Source: Erythrobacter sp. KY5 (GTDB lineage Bacteria; Pseudomonadota; Alphaproteobacteria; Sphingomonadales; Sphingomonadaceae). From it: 64,000 bases of DNA. Position 1 is the stretch's first letter; each line of letters starts with the position of its first letter. The stretch is taken from NCBI RefSeq assembly GCF_003264115.1, contig NZ_CP021912.1:868001-932000 (forward strand), given 5' to 3'. Positions 45,902 through 55,207 of this stretch are shown one piece after another. The position numbers and the translations under genes are program-made. The notes under the pieces were generated by a model. The model was not told the origin of the DNA. It was given only the letters and a program-made list of their open reading frames with translations, and did no database searches.

Positions 45902-46771
45902 ATGATCCTGTGCTCTCATCAAGTCGATGCTAAAAGTCCGCTTTTCGTGATTGCTGGCCCCTGTGTGATCGAAAGCGAGGCTCATTCGCTCGGCGTTGCG
46001 CAAACACTCGCGGATATCGCTGAGCGACTTGGGATCTTGGTGATCTTCAAGAGCTCCTTCGACAAGGCTAATCGCACATCGGGTGCGTCCTTCCGCGGCC
46101 CCGGCCTGGATGACGGATTGCGTATCCTGGAAAAAGTGCGCTCCGAGACCGGGTTGCCGGTTTTGACCGACGTGCACGAACCTGCACAGGCGGCCCCGGT
46201 CGCCGAGGTGGTCGACGTGCTGCAGACACCGGCCTTCCTCGCGCGCCAGACCGACTTTATCTGTTCGGTTGCGGCGACCGGCAAGCCGGTGAACATCAAG
46301 AAAGCCCAGTTCATGGCTCCGGCGGATATGCAGAATGTCGTTGCGAAGGCGCGATCTGCGGCTGAGGCGGCAGGGCATGAGGCTGACAATTTCATGCTTT
46401 GCGAGCGCGGTACTTCCTTTGGGTACAACACGCTTGTTTCAGACATGCGCGGGCTCTCGATCATGGCCGAGACCGGCTGTCCGATCGTGTTCGATGCAAC
46501 ACATTCAGTGCAGCAGCCCGGCGGGCTTGGATCGAAATCGGGCGGGCAGAGCGAATATGTGCCATTGCTCGCGCGTGCTGCGGTTGCGGCCGGGGTTTCA
46601 GGTGTTTTCATGGAGACCCATCCTGATCCTGCAAACGCGCTCTCGGATGGGCCCAATGCGCTACCACTTGACCGGTTCGAGGGATTGGTGCGCCAACTTC
46701 AGCAAATAGATGAAATCACGAAGATAGCGCTTGCAGAGCAGAGCGATCGGAGTGATGCGGCAGCAGCATGA
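45902..46771 (+). CDS. kdsA: Kdo-8-phosphate synthase
   Basis: 289 aa, normal KdsA length, with [16 protein letters not shown] at the N-terminus, [69 protein letters not shown] and [19 protein letters not shown]. It condenses arabinose-5-phosphate with phosphoenolpyruvate. A Cys in the position before [12 protein letters not shown] suggests the usual metal-dependence pattern, but this was not tested. The next gene, a dioxygenase, overlaps its stop by 4 nt. Confidence 0.97.
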   Translation: MILCSHQVDAKSPLFVIAGPCVIESEAHSLGVAQTLADIAERLGILVIFKSSFDKANRTSGASFRGPGLDDGLRILEKVRSETGLPVLTDVHEPAQAAPVAEVVDVLQTPAFLARQTDFICSVAATGKPVNIKKAQFMAPADMQNVVAKARSAAEAAGHEADNFMLCERGTSFGYNTLVSDMRGLSIMAETGCPIVFDATHSVQQPGGLGSKSGGQSEYVPLLARAAVAAGVSGVFMETHPDPANALSDGPNALPLDRFEGLVRQLQQIDEITKIALAEQSDRSDAAAA

Positions 46772-47799
46772 GCGTTACAAATGCGATCAAGTCAGTCCTG
46801 ATGGCACCGGTCTGGACTTTGCAGCTCGCGACAGGTGCCAAAAGCTTTCTTGACCACCCGCTGATTGGTTCGCAGCGATTGAACCAGCGCGGGCTCCATC
46901 GAGCGCGCGTGCGGCTTGCAGACACTCTGTGCCGCTGGCGCCGCAGGCGGCTTGCGCGTCACGTTCCATCGCATTGGCGTGAGGCATTCGACCGCGACGG
47001 TTTTGTGAAGATCGAGAATGTCATTCCGCCAGAAGACTTTGCCGCCTTAAGAGATGCAGTGCTGAATTCGACTTGGCCAGCGCGGGAAATGCGTCAGGGA
47101 GATGCGATCACTCGCCGGATCGCGATCGATCCAGAGATGCTTGAAAAGGTCCCCGAGCTGCAACGCTTCCTGTCACGCAAAGACATCAATGCGCTGTTTC
47201 ACTATGTGGCGAGCTTTCGCACAACACCGCTTCATTACATCCAGACAATCGTGTGCAAGACTGGCGGCAACGATCCTGATCCGCAGGAAACCGTTCACGC
47301 GGACAGCTTCCATTCCTCGATGAAGGCGTGGTTGTTCTTGCGCCCCGTCGATGAAGAGGATGGCCCGTTCACATATGTGCCTGGGTCGCACCGTTTCACG
47401 CCCGAACGGCTCGACTGGGAATATCGGCGCAGCCTCGCTGATCCCAAGTCAATCGACCGACTGTCGGCGCGCGGGTCTCCGAGAGTTAACTCAGAGATGC
47501 TCGAACAAATGAAACTCGGCGAGGCCATAAAGTTGGCTGTTCCCGAGAATACGCTGGTTGTGGCGGATACAGGCGGTTTCCACGCGCGTGGTCCCGCAAG
47601 CCGGTCTGGCGAGCGCGTCGAGATATGGTCCTATTCCCGGCGCAATCCGTTTCTGCCGTGGCTCGGAGGTGACCTTCTCAGCATTCCGGGCATCGCCGAG
47701 CGTCGTATTGGCTGGCTTTGGAAACTGCGCGATCGGTTGGAAAAACAGATCGGCCAGCCATGGACCCCTGTTGGCACTCGCCGACCAGTGGACGACTAG
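46768..47799 (+). CDS. Phytanoyl-CoA-dioxygenase-like Fe(II)/2-oxoglutarate oxygenase, coupled to kdsA
   Basis: A 343-aa protein with the Fe-binding triad H177-x-D179 (TVHADSFH) and H272 (GGFHARGPA), and an Arg at 279 or 283 that could hold 2-oxoglutarate. [19 protein letters not shown] is the PhyH-family N-terminal mark, and [12 protein letters not shown] lies in the core. Its ATG overlaps the kdsA stop (ATGA), so it is translated with Kdo synthesis. A Kdo or capsule-sugar hydroxylase is therefore possible, in the way KdoO enzymes convert Kdo to Ko. The true substrate is unknown. Its stop shares CTAG with the next, convergent gene. Confidence 0.85.
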   Translation: MSVTNAIKSVLMAPVWTLQLATGAKSFLDHPLIGSQRLNQRGLHRARVRLADTLCRWRRRRLARHVPSHWREAFDRDGFVKIENVIPPEDFAALRDAVLNSTWPAREMRQGDAITRRIAIDPEMLEKVPELQRFLSRKDINALFHYVASFRTTPLHYIQTIVCKTGGNDPDPQETVHADSFHSSMKAWLFLRPVDEEDGPFTYVPGSHRFTPERLDWEYRRSLADPKSIDRLSARGSPRVNSEMLEQMKLGEAIKLAVPENTLVVADTGGFHARGPASRSGERVEIWSYSRRNPFLPWLGGDLLSIPGIAERRIGWLWKLRDRLEKQIGQPWTPVGTRRPVDD

Positions 47800-48104
47800 G
47801 CACTCCTGGATTGGCGGTGCATCCAAATGCCCAGGCAGGTGCAAACAAGCACGGGGCCTAAAACGTCGGCATACTGATCCACGGTGACCCAAACGCGCCC
47901 ATCAAATGCAGCCCACCAAGGCGCGTTCGCCCGCAGGCCTTCTCCATAGGTTTCGATCCAGCGATACTCTGCCTGAGCAAGCTCGCGCCCGATGAAGTAG
48001 CAACAGGCTGCGAGGCCACCTGCCCACCAGTTTCTTGTCGCTAGGCCAACGATGGCTTGAATGACAATTGCAATCGCTGCGTGCTCTATCAAACCAATCG
48101 CCAT
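47796..48104 (-). CDS. Small inner-membrane protein in the capsule locus, unknown function
   Basis: A 102-aa protein with three hydrophobic segments (residues about 5-22, 27-43 and 78-95) separated by QAEYRWIETYGEGLRANAPWWAAFDGR. The conserved-looking WIE and WW suggest a lipid-interface role. It begins 14 nt after the stop of the KpsD-like gene on the same strand, so it is probably cotranscribed with it. The family is not recognised. Confidence 0.7.
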   Translation of the reverse strand: MAIGLIEHAAIAIVIQAIVGLATRNWWAGGLAACCYFIGRELAQAEYRWIETYGEGLRANAPWWAAFDGRVWVTVDQYADVLGPVLVCTCLGIWMHRQSRSA

Positions 48105-48118
48105 CCTCGTGGCCCCGA

Positions 48119-49273
48119 CTAATTGCTGGTGCTGTTGCCGCCGCCATTGTCGAAGCTGTTGGCAAGCGTTGTCGCGGTCACAATCGGGCCAAACAATTGT
48201 CCAACAGCCTGGATAAGCTTGCGCGGCTGGTTTGAGGCTGCATTGCCGAAATACAGCACGTCATCGTCGCGCAGAGCGAACCGTTGAGCGAGGAAGTATG
48301 TGGGGGCTTCAAGCAAGTTGAAGTGATAGACTGTCGGTTCGGTATTGTCGGGCCCTGCATAACGGAACAGAAAGACCGCACCCGGATCGCCTGCGCTGTC
48401 GCTGGGGCCGCCTGCCATTGCAATGGCTTCGACGACGGTCATACGCTCCCGGCGGAAAGGCATCTGCTGGACGCGACCGGTTGCACCCAGGACCGAGAAC
48501 ATGAGCGGCTCATCCAGAATAGTGAGTCGGTCTCCTGGGAATGCACGCAGGCCGCGATAAGGGCCAGACATGACGTCGCCTAGGCGAAGGTTGGCAACAC
48601 TTTCTCCGCGCTCAACCTGAAGGACCAATTCGTGCGCTTCGCCGCGATAACCGCCGGCAAGCGCTATAACATCACCAAGGCTCTCCCGGTTCGTCTCCAG
48701 GACGAGGCGGCCGGGGCGCACGATCTCACCAGCTACGATCACAGAGTTTTCGATGACCTGCTCACGGTTGATGAGAACCTGCGGATCTTGCGAAAGGTTC
48801 TTAAGCGCTCGCCGGATCTGCTCTTCCACTTCGACCACGGTGCTTCCCTGCACGGGAACGCGCCCAACATACGGAACGTCGATGTAGCCCGTGTCATCGA
48901 CGCGGCGAGGTGGAAGCGTCTGAGCCCTGACAGAGGGATCGAAACCAACCGCTCCGGCAGCCGAAGGCGCCACGGTATCGCCGCTGAAGAGTGATACGCC
49001 AGCTTCGAAGATGGTTATCGAGAGAACGTCTCCGGGACCGATTAAATCGGTCGGGCGAGCATCGAGGTCAGGCAGCTGCCATTCTATAGGAGCAACAGCT
49101 GGCGGGACAGCAGCCAGCGAATCGACCGGTACGATCTCGATCTCGAGACCGACAATCTCTGCGTCGGTAATCGAAGTCTCGACCTGGTTCCGGGTAGGAC
49201 CACTTGAAGGGAAACTGGAACACGCGCCCAAAGAGAGGAACGCGAACGACCAGAAGAGTGTTTTCAGATTCAT
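48119..49273 (-). CDS. kpsD: Polysaccharide export lipoprotein, Wza/KpsD-like
   Basis: A 384-aa protein with a lipoprotein signal (MNLKTLFWSFAFLSLGAC, lipobox LGAC, Cys18). The poly-export domain shows DLIGPGDVLSITIFEAG, then SLBB domains with YIDVPYVGRVPVQGSTVVEVEEQI, VIVAGEIVRPGRLVLE and FSVLGATGRVQQMPF. It forms the outer-membrane channel for capsule export together with KpsE-like and KpsMT. The C-terminal PIVTATTLANSF is as in other alphaproteobacterial members. It is divergent from a GT2 gene. Confidence 0.9.
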   Translation of the reverse strand: MNLKTLFWSFAFLSLGACSSFPSSGPTRNQVETSITDAEIVGLEIEIVPVDSLAAVPPAVAPIEWQLPDLDARPTDLIGPGDVLSITIFEAGVSLFSGDTVAPSAAGAVGFDPSVRAQTLPPRRVDDTGYIDVPYVGRVPVQGSTVVEVEEQIRRALKNLSQDPQVLINREQVIENSVIVAGEIVRPGRLVLETNRESLGDVIALAGGYRGEAHELVLQVERGESVANLRLGDVMSGPYRGLRAFPGDRLTILDEPLMFSVLGATGRVQQMPFRRERMTVVEAIAMAGGPSDSAGDPGAVFLFRYAGPDNTEPTVYHFNLLEAPTYFLAQRFALRDDDVLYFGNAASNQPRKLIQAVGQLFGPIVTATTLANSFDNGGGNSTSN

Positions 49274-49341
49274 CGTGAATTCTTGCTAGATTTGCTTATG
49301 AAGCGCTCCCCTAACGATAAAGCAGCTTTAGGCCTAGCCCA

Positions 49342-51171
49342 TTGGACGACAGTTCGAATTTTCTGAGCGATGTATCGACCGATACTGAGGTGTCGGAAAA
49401 ACGCATTTCTCGCCAACGTCCGCAGGATTTGGCCCTAATGGCGCTGGCGCGACCGCTTCGTATGGCTCAGATCCTTGGATGGCGGCTTCTCAGAAAGAGA
49501 AAGAGGGCCAGAACGCAGCTTGAACGGGCAATCGCCGGTCTTCCCTTCGCGCAGCATCGCTGGAATAAGGAGGCTGGCGTTGCGGATACTGAGCTGGTTG
49601 TTGAAACCAGCCATGCAGGCCGCTCATCGCTAATGGCAGTCCATCTTCATGTCAGCTCCGGTTACTCCCGAAAGGAGATCGCAGCGGCGGTACAGTCTGC
49701 TCTCAAGCAGTCAGTCGAAAGTGCCGGGATTTTCGTGACGCAAGGGTCCGGCGCGGCGTATGAGATGTCACCGAACCCTGAAATCACACTGATACAGGGA
49801 ATCTACCAAACCCGGCTCGAAGCGATCAGCGCCTGCATTGCCTTGGCCAAAAGACGCGGTATCCAGTGGTTAGTCCCGTTCGACCCGAGCAGTCGCCTGA
49901 GCAGATATTCGCTGGCCAGCTATTCGGCACATCTGCTGCGCCAAGAGCAAGCTCGCAATGCACCGGTGCTGTACGGCGACGAGATCGGGCTCGGCCGCCT
50001 GCGAGCGACGCCGGCGATGTGGCTTAAACCTGACTGGGACGGGCGTATGGCCCTCTCACAGGACTATCTGAGCAGCGCTTGCGCTTTAGCCATCGAACCA
50101 GCGTCGCAGCTGTTGCTGGGAGATGAGACCCAGCTTCCCCACAGCCTTTTTGAACTCGTTTTGCGGCTATGCGAGGGAAGCGCAGCCAGTCATGTCGGTC
50201 GCGTGACTTCGCATACGGAACCCGAAGCGTGGCGCGAAAAGGGTGGCGAGACGCTCGATGCGGTCAGGCGCGTGACGAGAAGTAAAGCTGAGACAGTCGA
50301 GGCCGGGCCGTTCGGAACGGTTAAGGTCATATATGAGACACCGACCCCGCTTCCAAAGGTCAGCGTTGTGGTCGCCACGCGCGACCGCGTCGAATTGCTT
50401 CGGACCTGCGTCGATGGTGTGCTTCATGCAACCAACTATGCGAACCTCGAATTGGTGGTAGCCGACAACGAAAGCGTTGAGCCTGAAACTCTCGATTACA
50501 TGGAAACGATCGCGAATGACCCCAGGGTCAAAGTCGTTCGCTGGCCACATCCTTTTAACTATTCCGCCATCAACAATTTTGCTGTCAGGCAATCCTCAGG
50601 CGAATACATCTGCCTTCTCAACAACGATATCGAGGTGCTCGAGCCCAATTGGCTGATGGCGATGATGCGCGAAGCAGTCCGGCCCGGGGTCGGTGCCGTC
50701 GGAGCGCGGCTCCTCTATCCCGATCGCACCATCCAACACGCTGGCGTGGCGATCGGTATTGGAAATGCCGCAGGTCATGCACATCGAGGCCTTCCGGAGA
50801 AAGAGCCGGGTTTTTTCGCCCAAACACTCATTGCCCGCGGAGCGAGTGCAGTGACTGCGGCCTGCCTTGTAGTTGCACGGCAACATTTCGATTCTGTCGG
50901 GGGGCTCGACGAAAGTGAATTGGCCGTTGCGTACAACGATGTCGATTTTTGCCTGAAACTGAGAGCTAAGGGCCTGCAGAACATTTATTCGCCCGAAGCA
51001 ACACTTATTCACTACGAAAGCAAATCGCGGGGTTTGGATTTCGCCCCCGAGCATCTGGACCGATACCTTAAAGAGTTGGCGGCATTTCAGAAGCGATGGA
51101 GCACTATGCGCGTCGTCGATCCGTGGCATCATCCGCGATTTGACCGTTCGAGTGAGATATACTGTGTGTAG
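49342..51171 (+). CDS. Two-domain glycosyltransferase, GT2
   Basis: 609 aa if the TTG at 49342 is used; ATG 49438 (MALARPLRMAQ) is an equally good start. Residues about 150-260 are a first, degenerate GT-A-like region with LYGDEIGLGRL and LKPDWDGRMALSQDYL. The second GT2 domain starts near residue 340 (SVVVATRDRVELLRTC) with the metal-binding N-N-D429 (LLNNDIEVLEP), then GAVGARLLYPDRTIQHAGV and NDVDFCLKLRAKGLQNIYSPEA. It is a close relative in layout of the GT2 protein at 60939-62549. It probably extends the capsule chain at the cytoplasmic side. It is divergent from kpsD. Confidence 0.88.
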   Translation: MDDSSNFLSDVSTDTEVSEKRISRQRPQDLALMALARPLRMAQILGWRLLRKRKRARTQLERAIAGLPFAQHRWNKEAGVADTELVVETSHAGRSSLMAVHLHVSSGYSRKEIAAAVQSALKQSVESAGIFVTQGSGAAYEMSPNPEITLIQGIYQTRLEAISACIALAKRRGIQWLVPFDPSSRLSRYSLASYSAHLLRQEQARNAPVLYGDEIGLGRLRATPAMWLKPDWDGRMALSQDYLSSACALAIEPASQLLLGDETQLPHSLFELVLRLCEGSAASHVGRVTSHTEPEAWREKGGETLDAVRRVTRSKAETVEAGPFGTVKVIYETPTPLPKVSVVVATRDRVELLRTCVDGVLHATNYANLELVVADNESVEPETLDYMETIANDPRVKVVRWPHPFNYSAINNFAVRQSSGEYICLLNNDIEVLEPNWLMAMMREAVRPGVGAVGARLLYPDRTIQHAGVAIGIGNAAGHAHRGLPEKEPGFFAQTLIARGASAVTAACLVVARQHFDSVGGLDESELAVAYNDVDFCLKLRAKGLQNIYSPEATLIHYESKSRGLDFAPEHLDRYLKELAAFQKRWSTMRVVDPWHHPRFDRSSEIYCV

Positions 51172-51549
51172 TCAAGGCGCGACGAGAATTCCGCCAAGTG
51201 CTGACTGAAGAGATCAAATCGATGGAGAGAGCGCCGCTTCAGGCGATCGCCAAGCATTCATGCCTGAAGCGGCGGACATGCAACACCTGGTTCAATTTTC
51301 AATGCCAGGGATCTTGATTGGAATTGCTCGCAGAACAAGGGGCTAGACGATAGCAACCACACCTGCTTATGCGGGGGCGCTATTCACAGGTCCACTTTTT
51401 GCCCGATGGGCTCCAGGTCTTAAAGTGTCATGCATATCAATTAAGTGCATCTGCGCATCGATGCGTAGTTCGATTCGAGCTTCGGTCTGATGCCCGCTCC
51501 TCTTCGCTCACCCCGCGCGCCCTCCTCTTCAAACCACAGGTAGTAATTC
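51172..51549 (+). other. 378-nt gap with a long hairpin
   Basis: No credible gene was seen. The stretch holds a perfect 13-bp hairpin (51232-51274) and AT-richer sequence before the next start. The promoter of the following gene should be here, but no clear box pair was found. Confidence 0.55.
51232..51274. terminator. Possible terminator hairpin of the GT2 gene
   Basis: CGCCGCTTCAGGC (51232-51244) pairs perfectly with GCCTGAAGCGGCG (51262-51274) across a 17-nt loop, 61 nt after the GT2 stop. There is no T-run, so termination would need Rho or this may be an RNA-stabilising stem. Confidence 0.4.
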
Positions 51550-54500
51550 GTGACTTCGATTGCAGAAAAACCAAGAATTTCGGTTATCATCCCGATCTTC
51601 AATTGCGAGCAGTTTCTCGCTGCATGCCTGGAATCCGTCTTGGCACAGACATTCAAGGACTTCGAAGTAATCTGTGTCGACGACGCAACGCCTGACAACA
51701 GCGTGCAGATCGTCGAAGATTACATGGCCCGGGACGAGCGCATTCGGCTTATCCGGCATGAGAAGAATCTCGGGCTCGGCGGAGCTCGCAATACGGGCAT
51801 GAAAGCAGCGCGTGCCGATTTCATCGCCAGCGTAGACAGCGACGATACGATGAAGCCGAGAATGCTCGAGGCGCTGTGGGAGGCGTCCGAGAACGGTTTT
51901 TATGACATCGTCATGTGCGGGTTTGACCGACTTGACGAGAACGGCAAGTTCATCTCGACACAACATGGTGGTGACAAGAAGATAGTCAATGACGACAAAA
52001 TTGACATCTTCAGCACGATCAACCCTGCCTACTGGAACAAGTTGTGGCGCAAGTCTCTATACATTGCTAACAATATTTGGTTCCCAGAGCATCTCTTCTA
52101 TCAAGATAGCGCTACCACACCGCGCATCTTGACGAAGGCAAAGCGTATCCGCTGCATTCCAGACAGTCTGTATAACTACTTAGTTCGCTCAGAATCAATC
52201 TCAACAACCGCATCTCCAAAACATATAACAGACTACTTCAAGGTCTTTGATGTAATACTGGATTTCCTAGAGGAAGAAGGGATCGAGGGCGAGAATTTCG
52301 ACAACTTCCTGTCTTATGTCGACCGCGGCATCGCTCACCACGCCTATGTCGGGGCGCAGCATGGCTTGGAAGAGGAGGAGCGAGAGCAATATCTTCGCCA
52401 CCTGTTGGCATTTAAGACCGGTTACATCGAAAACCGAAAGCTTGTCGCTGGAAAAACCGCCGGCGAGCTTCTTCCGCTGCTCGAGACGGCGCATACGAAA
52501 TCCGATTTGCTGCCTCCTGACGGGCGTCCTGTCTTGCCACTTTCGCTCATTGTGAAGACATTTCTGAGACCCGCGATTCTAGAACGCTTTCTCCTTGCTG
52601 TTGGACGTTATGAGGAAGCTCGGGAGGTCCGTTTTGCCGAAGTTCTCGTAGGGGACGATTCTCCGACGGTTGATCAGGCAGCCAACTCGCGTGCCATTAA
52701 GAAAGCTCGCGATCTGTATCCGCATCTCAATGTCCATCATCACACCTATGAAGAGAACATCGGACTTTCTGACGGCCGAAATCGACTCGTTCAAGCGGCG
52801 CGGCAGCCTCATGTCCTTCTGTGCGACGACGATTTCATCCTTGACGAGGAGGCTGACATTCCAGCTGCTCTGGACATCGCCCAAAGAGGCGAGTTCCAGC
52901 TTGTTGGCGGATGGCTGAAGAACAAATACGACAAGAAGACCGGGTCCTTCTCCTATTGGGGGGCTTACGGGACCATGTCCGAGACGGACGAAGAATTAAT
53001 CATCAATATCAATGAGCAGCCGATTGATGAGGATGACCTCATCCCGTCAGAATACCTGCTCAACTTCTATGTCGCCGATCGCGAGTGCCTCCTTTCGAAC
53101 CCATGGAATGAGGAGCTGAAAGTCGAGGAACATCAGGAGTTCTTTTATCGATTCAAGCGCAACGGTTTCAAGGCAGGCCTGTTCGGCCGCTTGTTCGTAA
53201 AGCACACCGCCGATCGGGCGGATAATCCCTCTCGCTACAACGAGTACCGCTTCGCGAAAGACAATTGGGAGCGATATCTGTTTGCGGCGCCGCAGACCAT
53301 GGGCAAGGTGCGGCGCACGATAAACCGGTGTCGCGATACCAACTTCGAACGATGGGTTGTTGATTCTGAGGCACGTACGACAGTCCAGACCACTGTACCA
53401 CTTAGGGAGCCGATTCTCGAGCAGAGCGTGCCGGTGACACGTATCTCGCCGGCCTTCGAGCAGCATTTCGGTGGTTACTTCGACATTCGTCTTACAAGCC
53501 CGGATGGTCGTTACGTTCTTTGCCAAAGTGCGCCTGCGACTAACCGGTTGCCCGTCCCGGAGGATATGGCTGACATCGTGTTGATCGACACCCTCGGGGA
53601 GAATGCTACCCGCATGGTGGGGCGTACCTCCGCTTGGTGTCACCAGCAGGGTGCGCATGCGCAGTATATCCCGGGCGGCGAAGATCGGATCATCTTTAAT
53701 GTTTTCGACGAAGCCACGGGCGACTTTGCTTCGCGTGAGGTCGATCTTGCCAGCGGCAAGGAAAGATCCCACCCAAGACCAATATCGGCTCTTTCGCCGG
53801 ACGGTCGGACCGCTGCTTCACTAAACTTCTCGCGCCTCTACGATTACCGACCGGGATATGGTTACGCCCATATTCCGGACCCGGTTGGAGAAGAGAATGC
53901 GCCAGAATCCGACGGCCTGTGGGTGTTCGATCTTAAGAAAGGCAAACCGCAGCTCGTCATATCTTATCAGGCGGCACGCGAGTTCCTGCTGGAAGAGGGT
54001 TATGATGAGGTTGAAGACGCGAAGCTCGTATTCAATCATGTGGCATTCAACACCGACGGGTCGAAGATGCTGCTGTTGCTGCGGTACTTTTCCGACAATG
54101 CACCCTTTCCAACGTTCACGCTTGTGTGCGACCGAGACGGTTCAAATCTGAAAAAGGTGTTCGGCTTCTGCTCGCACTATCACTGGAAAGACGCCAAGAT
54201 TCTTGTCCTTTCAGGCGGCGAAGGCATGACGCGAAAGACCGTGGGCCAGCTAAAGGTATTTGAGCTCAACGTCGAGACCGGAGAATTCGAGCAACTCGGG
54301 CCGGGGGTGCTCTATGACGACGGCCATTGTAGCTACTCGCCCGACCGCGAGTACATGCTCTATGACAGCTACAGTAACAATGCTTTCCCTTACCGTCGTC
54401 TTTTGATTTATCGTCTTAGCGACGGGAAGAAGCTGGACCTTGGATTCTTTTACAGTCCAAACAAATGGTTCGATCACAATACAGATTTGCGCACAGATCT

Positions 54501-55056
54501 GCATCCTAGATGGTCGCAGGACGGCCGAATGATCACTTTTGACTCAATCCACGAAGGCTATCGCGGAGTGTATTCGGTCGACGTCGCTGACGTGCTCGAG
54601 GCGCTGGACGCGCCGCTGAGCCGTTTCTCGAAGCAAGACCTGATGAAATGGTTTAGCAGCAAGTATGGAGGCGCATCGTCGCGCTCCGCAGCGAACCTTG
54701 GCAAATTCTCTTCCAAAAATGGAAGCGAACGCACGGCTTCCAGTCTTGCCCTCGGCGAGCATGATGTGGACCGGTTCTGGCTCTTGTCGCTAATTCTGCA
54801 ATACAAAGCCAAGCAGTCAATATTCACTCGCAAGAAGATTCCAGCAGTAACTTCAGATACGCCGTTGATGAGGCTTGCGCAGATATGCATGGAGTTTGGC
54901 ATCGAATTGGAACCTCCGGCAAGTTTTGATGAGGCAGGGTATCTCGCCCGAAATCCTGACGTCGCAAGAGCCGTCGAGGATGGTGACTTTCGGTCGGGCT
55001 ATGGTCACTATGCTCTGCACGGCCATCTGGAGGATCGTGGCAGAACGTCAGCCTAG
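51550..55056 (+). CDS. GT2 + GT12-like + beta-propeller + NPDV-module fusion glycosyltransferase
   Basis: 1168 aa from a GTG start. Residues 9-240: GT2 domain, PRISVIIPIFNCEQFLAACL, metal site D96-S-D98-D99. Residues about 330-600: a second GT-A domain resembling beta-1,4-GalNAc transferases (GT12), with S332-P341 (SLIVKTFLRP), GDDS (368-371), GLSDGRN (405-411), CDDDF (425-429), VGGW and EEHQEFF (526-532). Residues about 645-1035: a TolB-like beta-propeller with SPDG repeats at about 650, 749, 834, 930 and 988. Residues 1126-1165: the NPDV module, also found at the end of the next protein. No signal peptide or membrane helix is seen, so it is probably cytoplasmic, at the membrane face. Domain calls are from motifs only. 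Confidence 0.85.
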   Translation: MTSIAEKPRISVIIPIFNCEQFLAACLESVLAQTFKDFEVICVDDATPDNSVQIVEDYMARDERIRLIRHEKNLGLGGARNTGMKAARADFIASVDSDDTMKPRMLEALWEASENGFYDIVMCGFDRLDENGKFISTQHGGDKKIVNDDKIDIFSTINPAYWNKLWRKSLYIANNIWFPEHLFYQDSATTPRILTKAKRIRCIPDSLYNYLVRSESISTTASPKHITDYFKVFDVILDFLEEEGIEGENFDNFLSYVDRGIAHHAYVGAQHGLEEEEREQYLRHLLAFKTGYIENRKLVAGKTAGELLPLLETAHTKSDLLPPDGRPVLPLSLIVKTFLRPAILERFLLAVGRYEEAREVRFAEVLVGDDSPTVDQAANSRAIKKARDLYPHLNVHHHTYEENIGLSDGRNRLVQAARQPHVLLCDDDFILDEEADIPAALDIAQRGEFQLVGGWLKNKYDKKTGSFSYWGAYGTMSETDEELIININEQPIDEDDLIPSEYLLNFYVADRECLLSNPWNEELKVEEHQEFFYRFKRNGFKAGLFGRLFVKHTADRADNPSRYNEYRFAKDNWERYLFAAPQTMGKVRRTINRCRDTNFERWVVDSEARTTVQTTVPLREPILEQSVPVTRISPAFEQHFGGYFDIRLTSPDGRYVLCQSAPATNRLPVPEDMADIVLIDTLGENATRMVGRTSAWCHQQGAHAQYIPGGEDRIIFNVFDEATGDFASREVDLASGKERSHPRPISALSPDGRTAASLNFSRLYDYRPGYGYAHIPDPVGEENAPESDGLWVFDLKKGKPQLVISYQAAREFLLEEGYDEVEDAKLVFNHVAFNTDGSKMLLLLRYFSDNAPFPTFTLVCDRDGSNLKKVFGFCSHYHWKDAKILVLSGGEGMTRKTVGQLKVFELNVETGEFEQLGPGVLYDDGHCSYSPDREYMLYDSYSNNAFPYRRLLIYRLSDGKKLDLGFFYSPNKWFDHNTDLRTDLHPRWSQDGRMITFDSIHEGYRGVYSVDVADVLEALDAPLSRFSKQDLMKWFSSKYGGASSRSAANLGKFSSKNGSERTASSLALGEHDVDRFWLLSLILQYKAKQSIFTRKKIPAVTSDTPLMRLAQICMEFGIELEPPASFDEAGYLARNPDVARAVEDGDFRSGYGHYALHGHLEDRGRTSA

Positions 55057-55207
55057 CGCACCAAGTACTCGGAATTCGGAAAGTTGCTCAATGCGCATCT
55101 GGTGCGATTGTCGTCTCGATCGTTAAGAATCGGGACAAATATGCTATTCAGTTCCATGTGAGGCAGCGCTTCTGTGCGGATCAAAGATTGAAAGAAGGGA
55201 GCGCAAA

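Noticed and set aside
51369..51695. 108-aa frame in the gap before the fusion glycosyltransferase
   Set aside because: It runs out of frame into the GT2 domain and shows no protein-like pattern.
53450..54650. Propeller region as a misassembled separate TolB gene
   Set aside because: The frame is continuous with both transferase domains, no start or ribosome-binding site lies inside, and there are no other tol-pal genes nearby.
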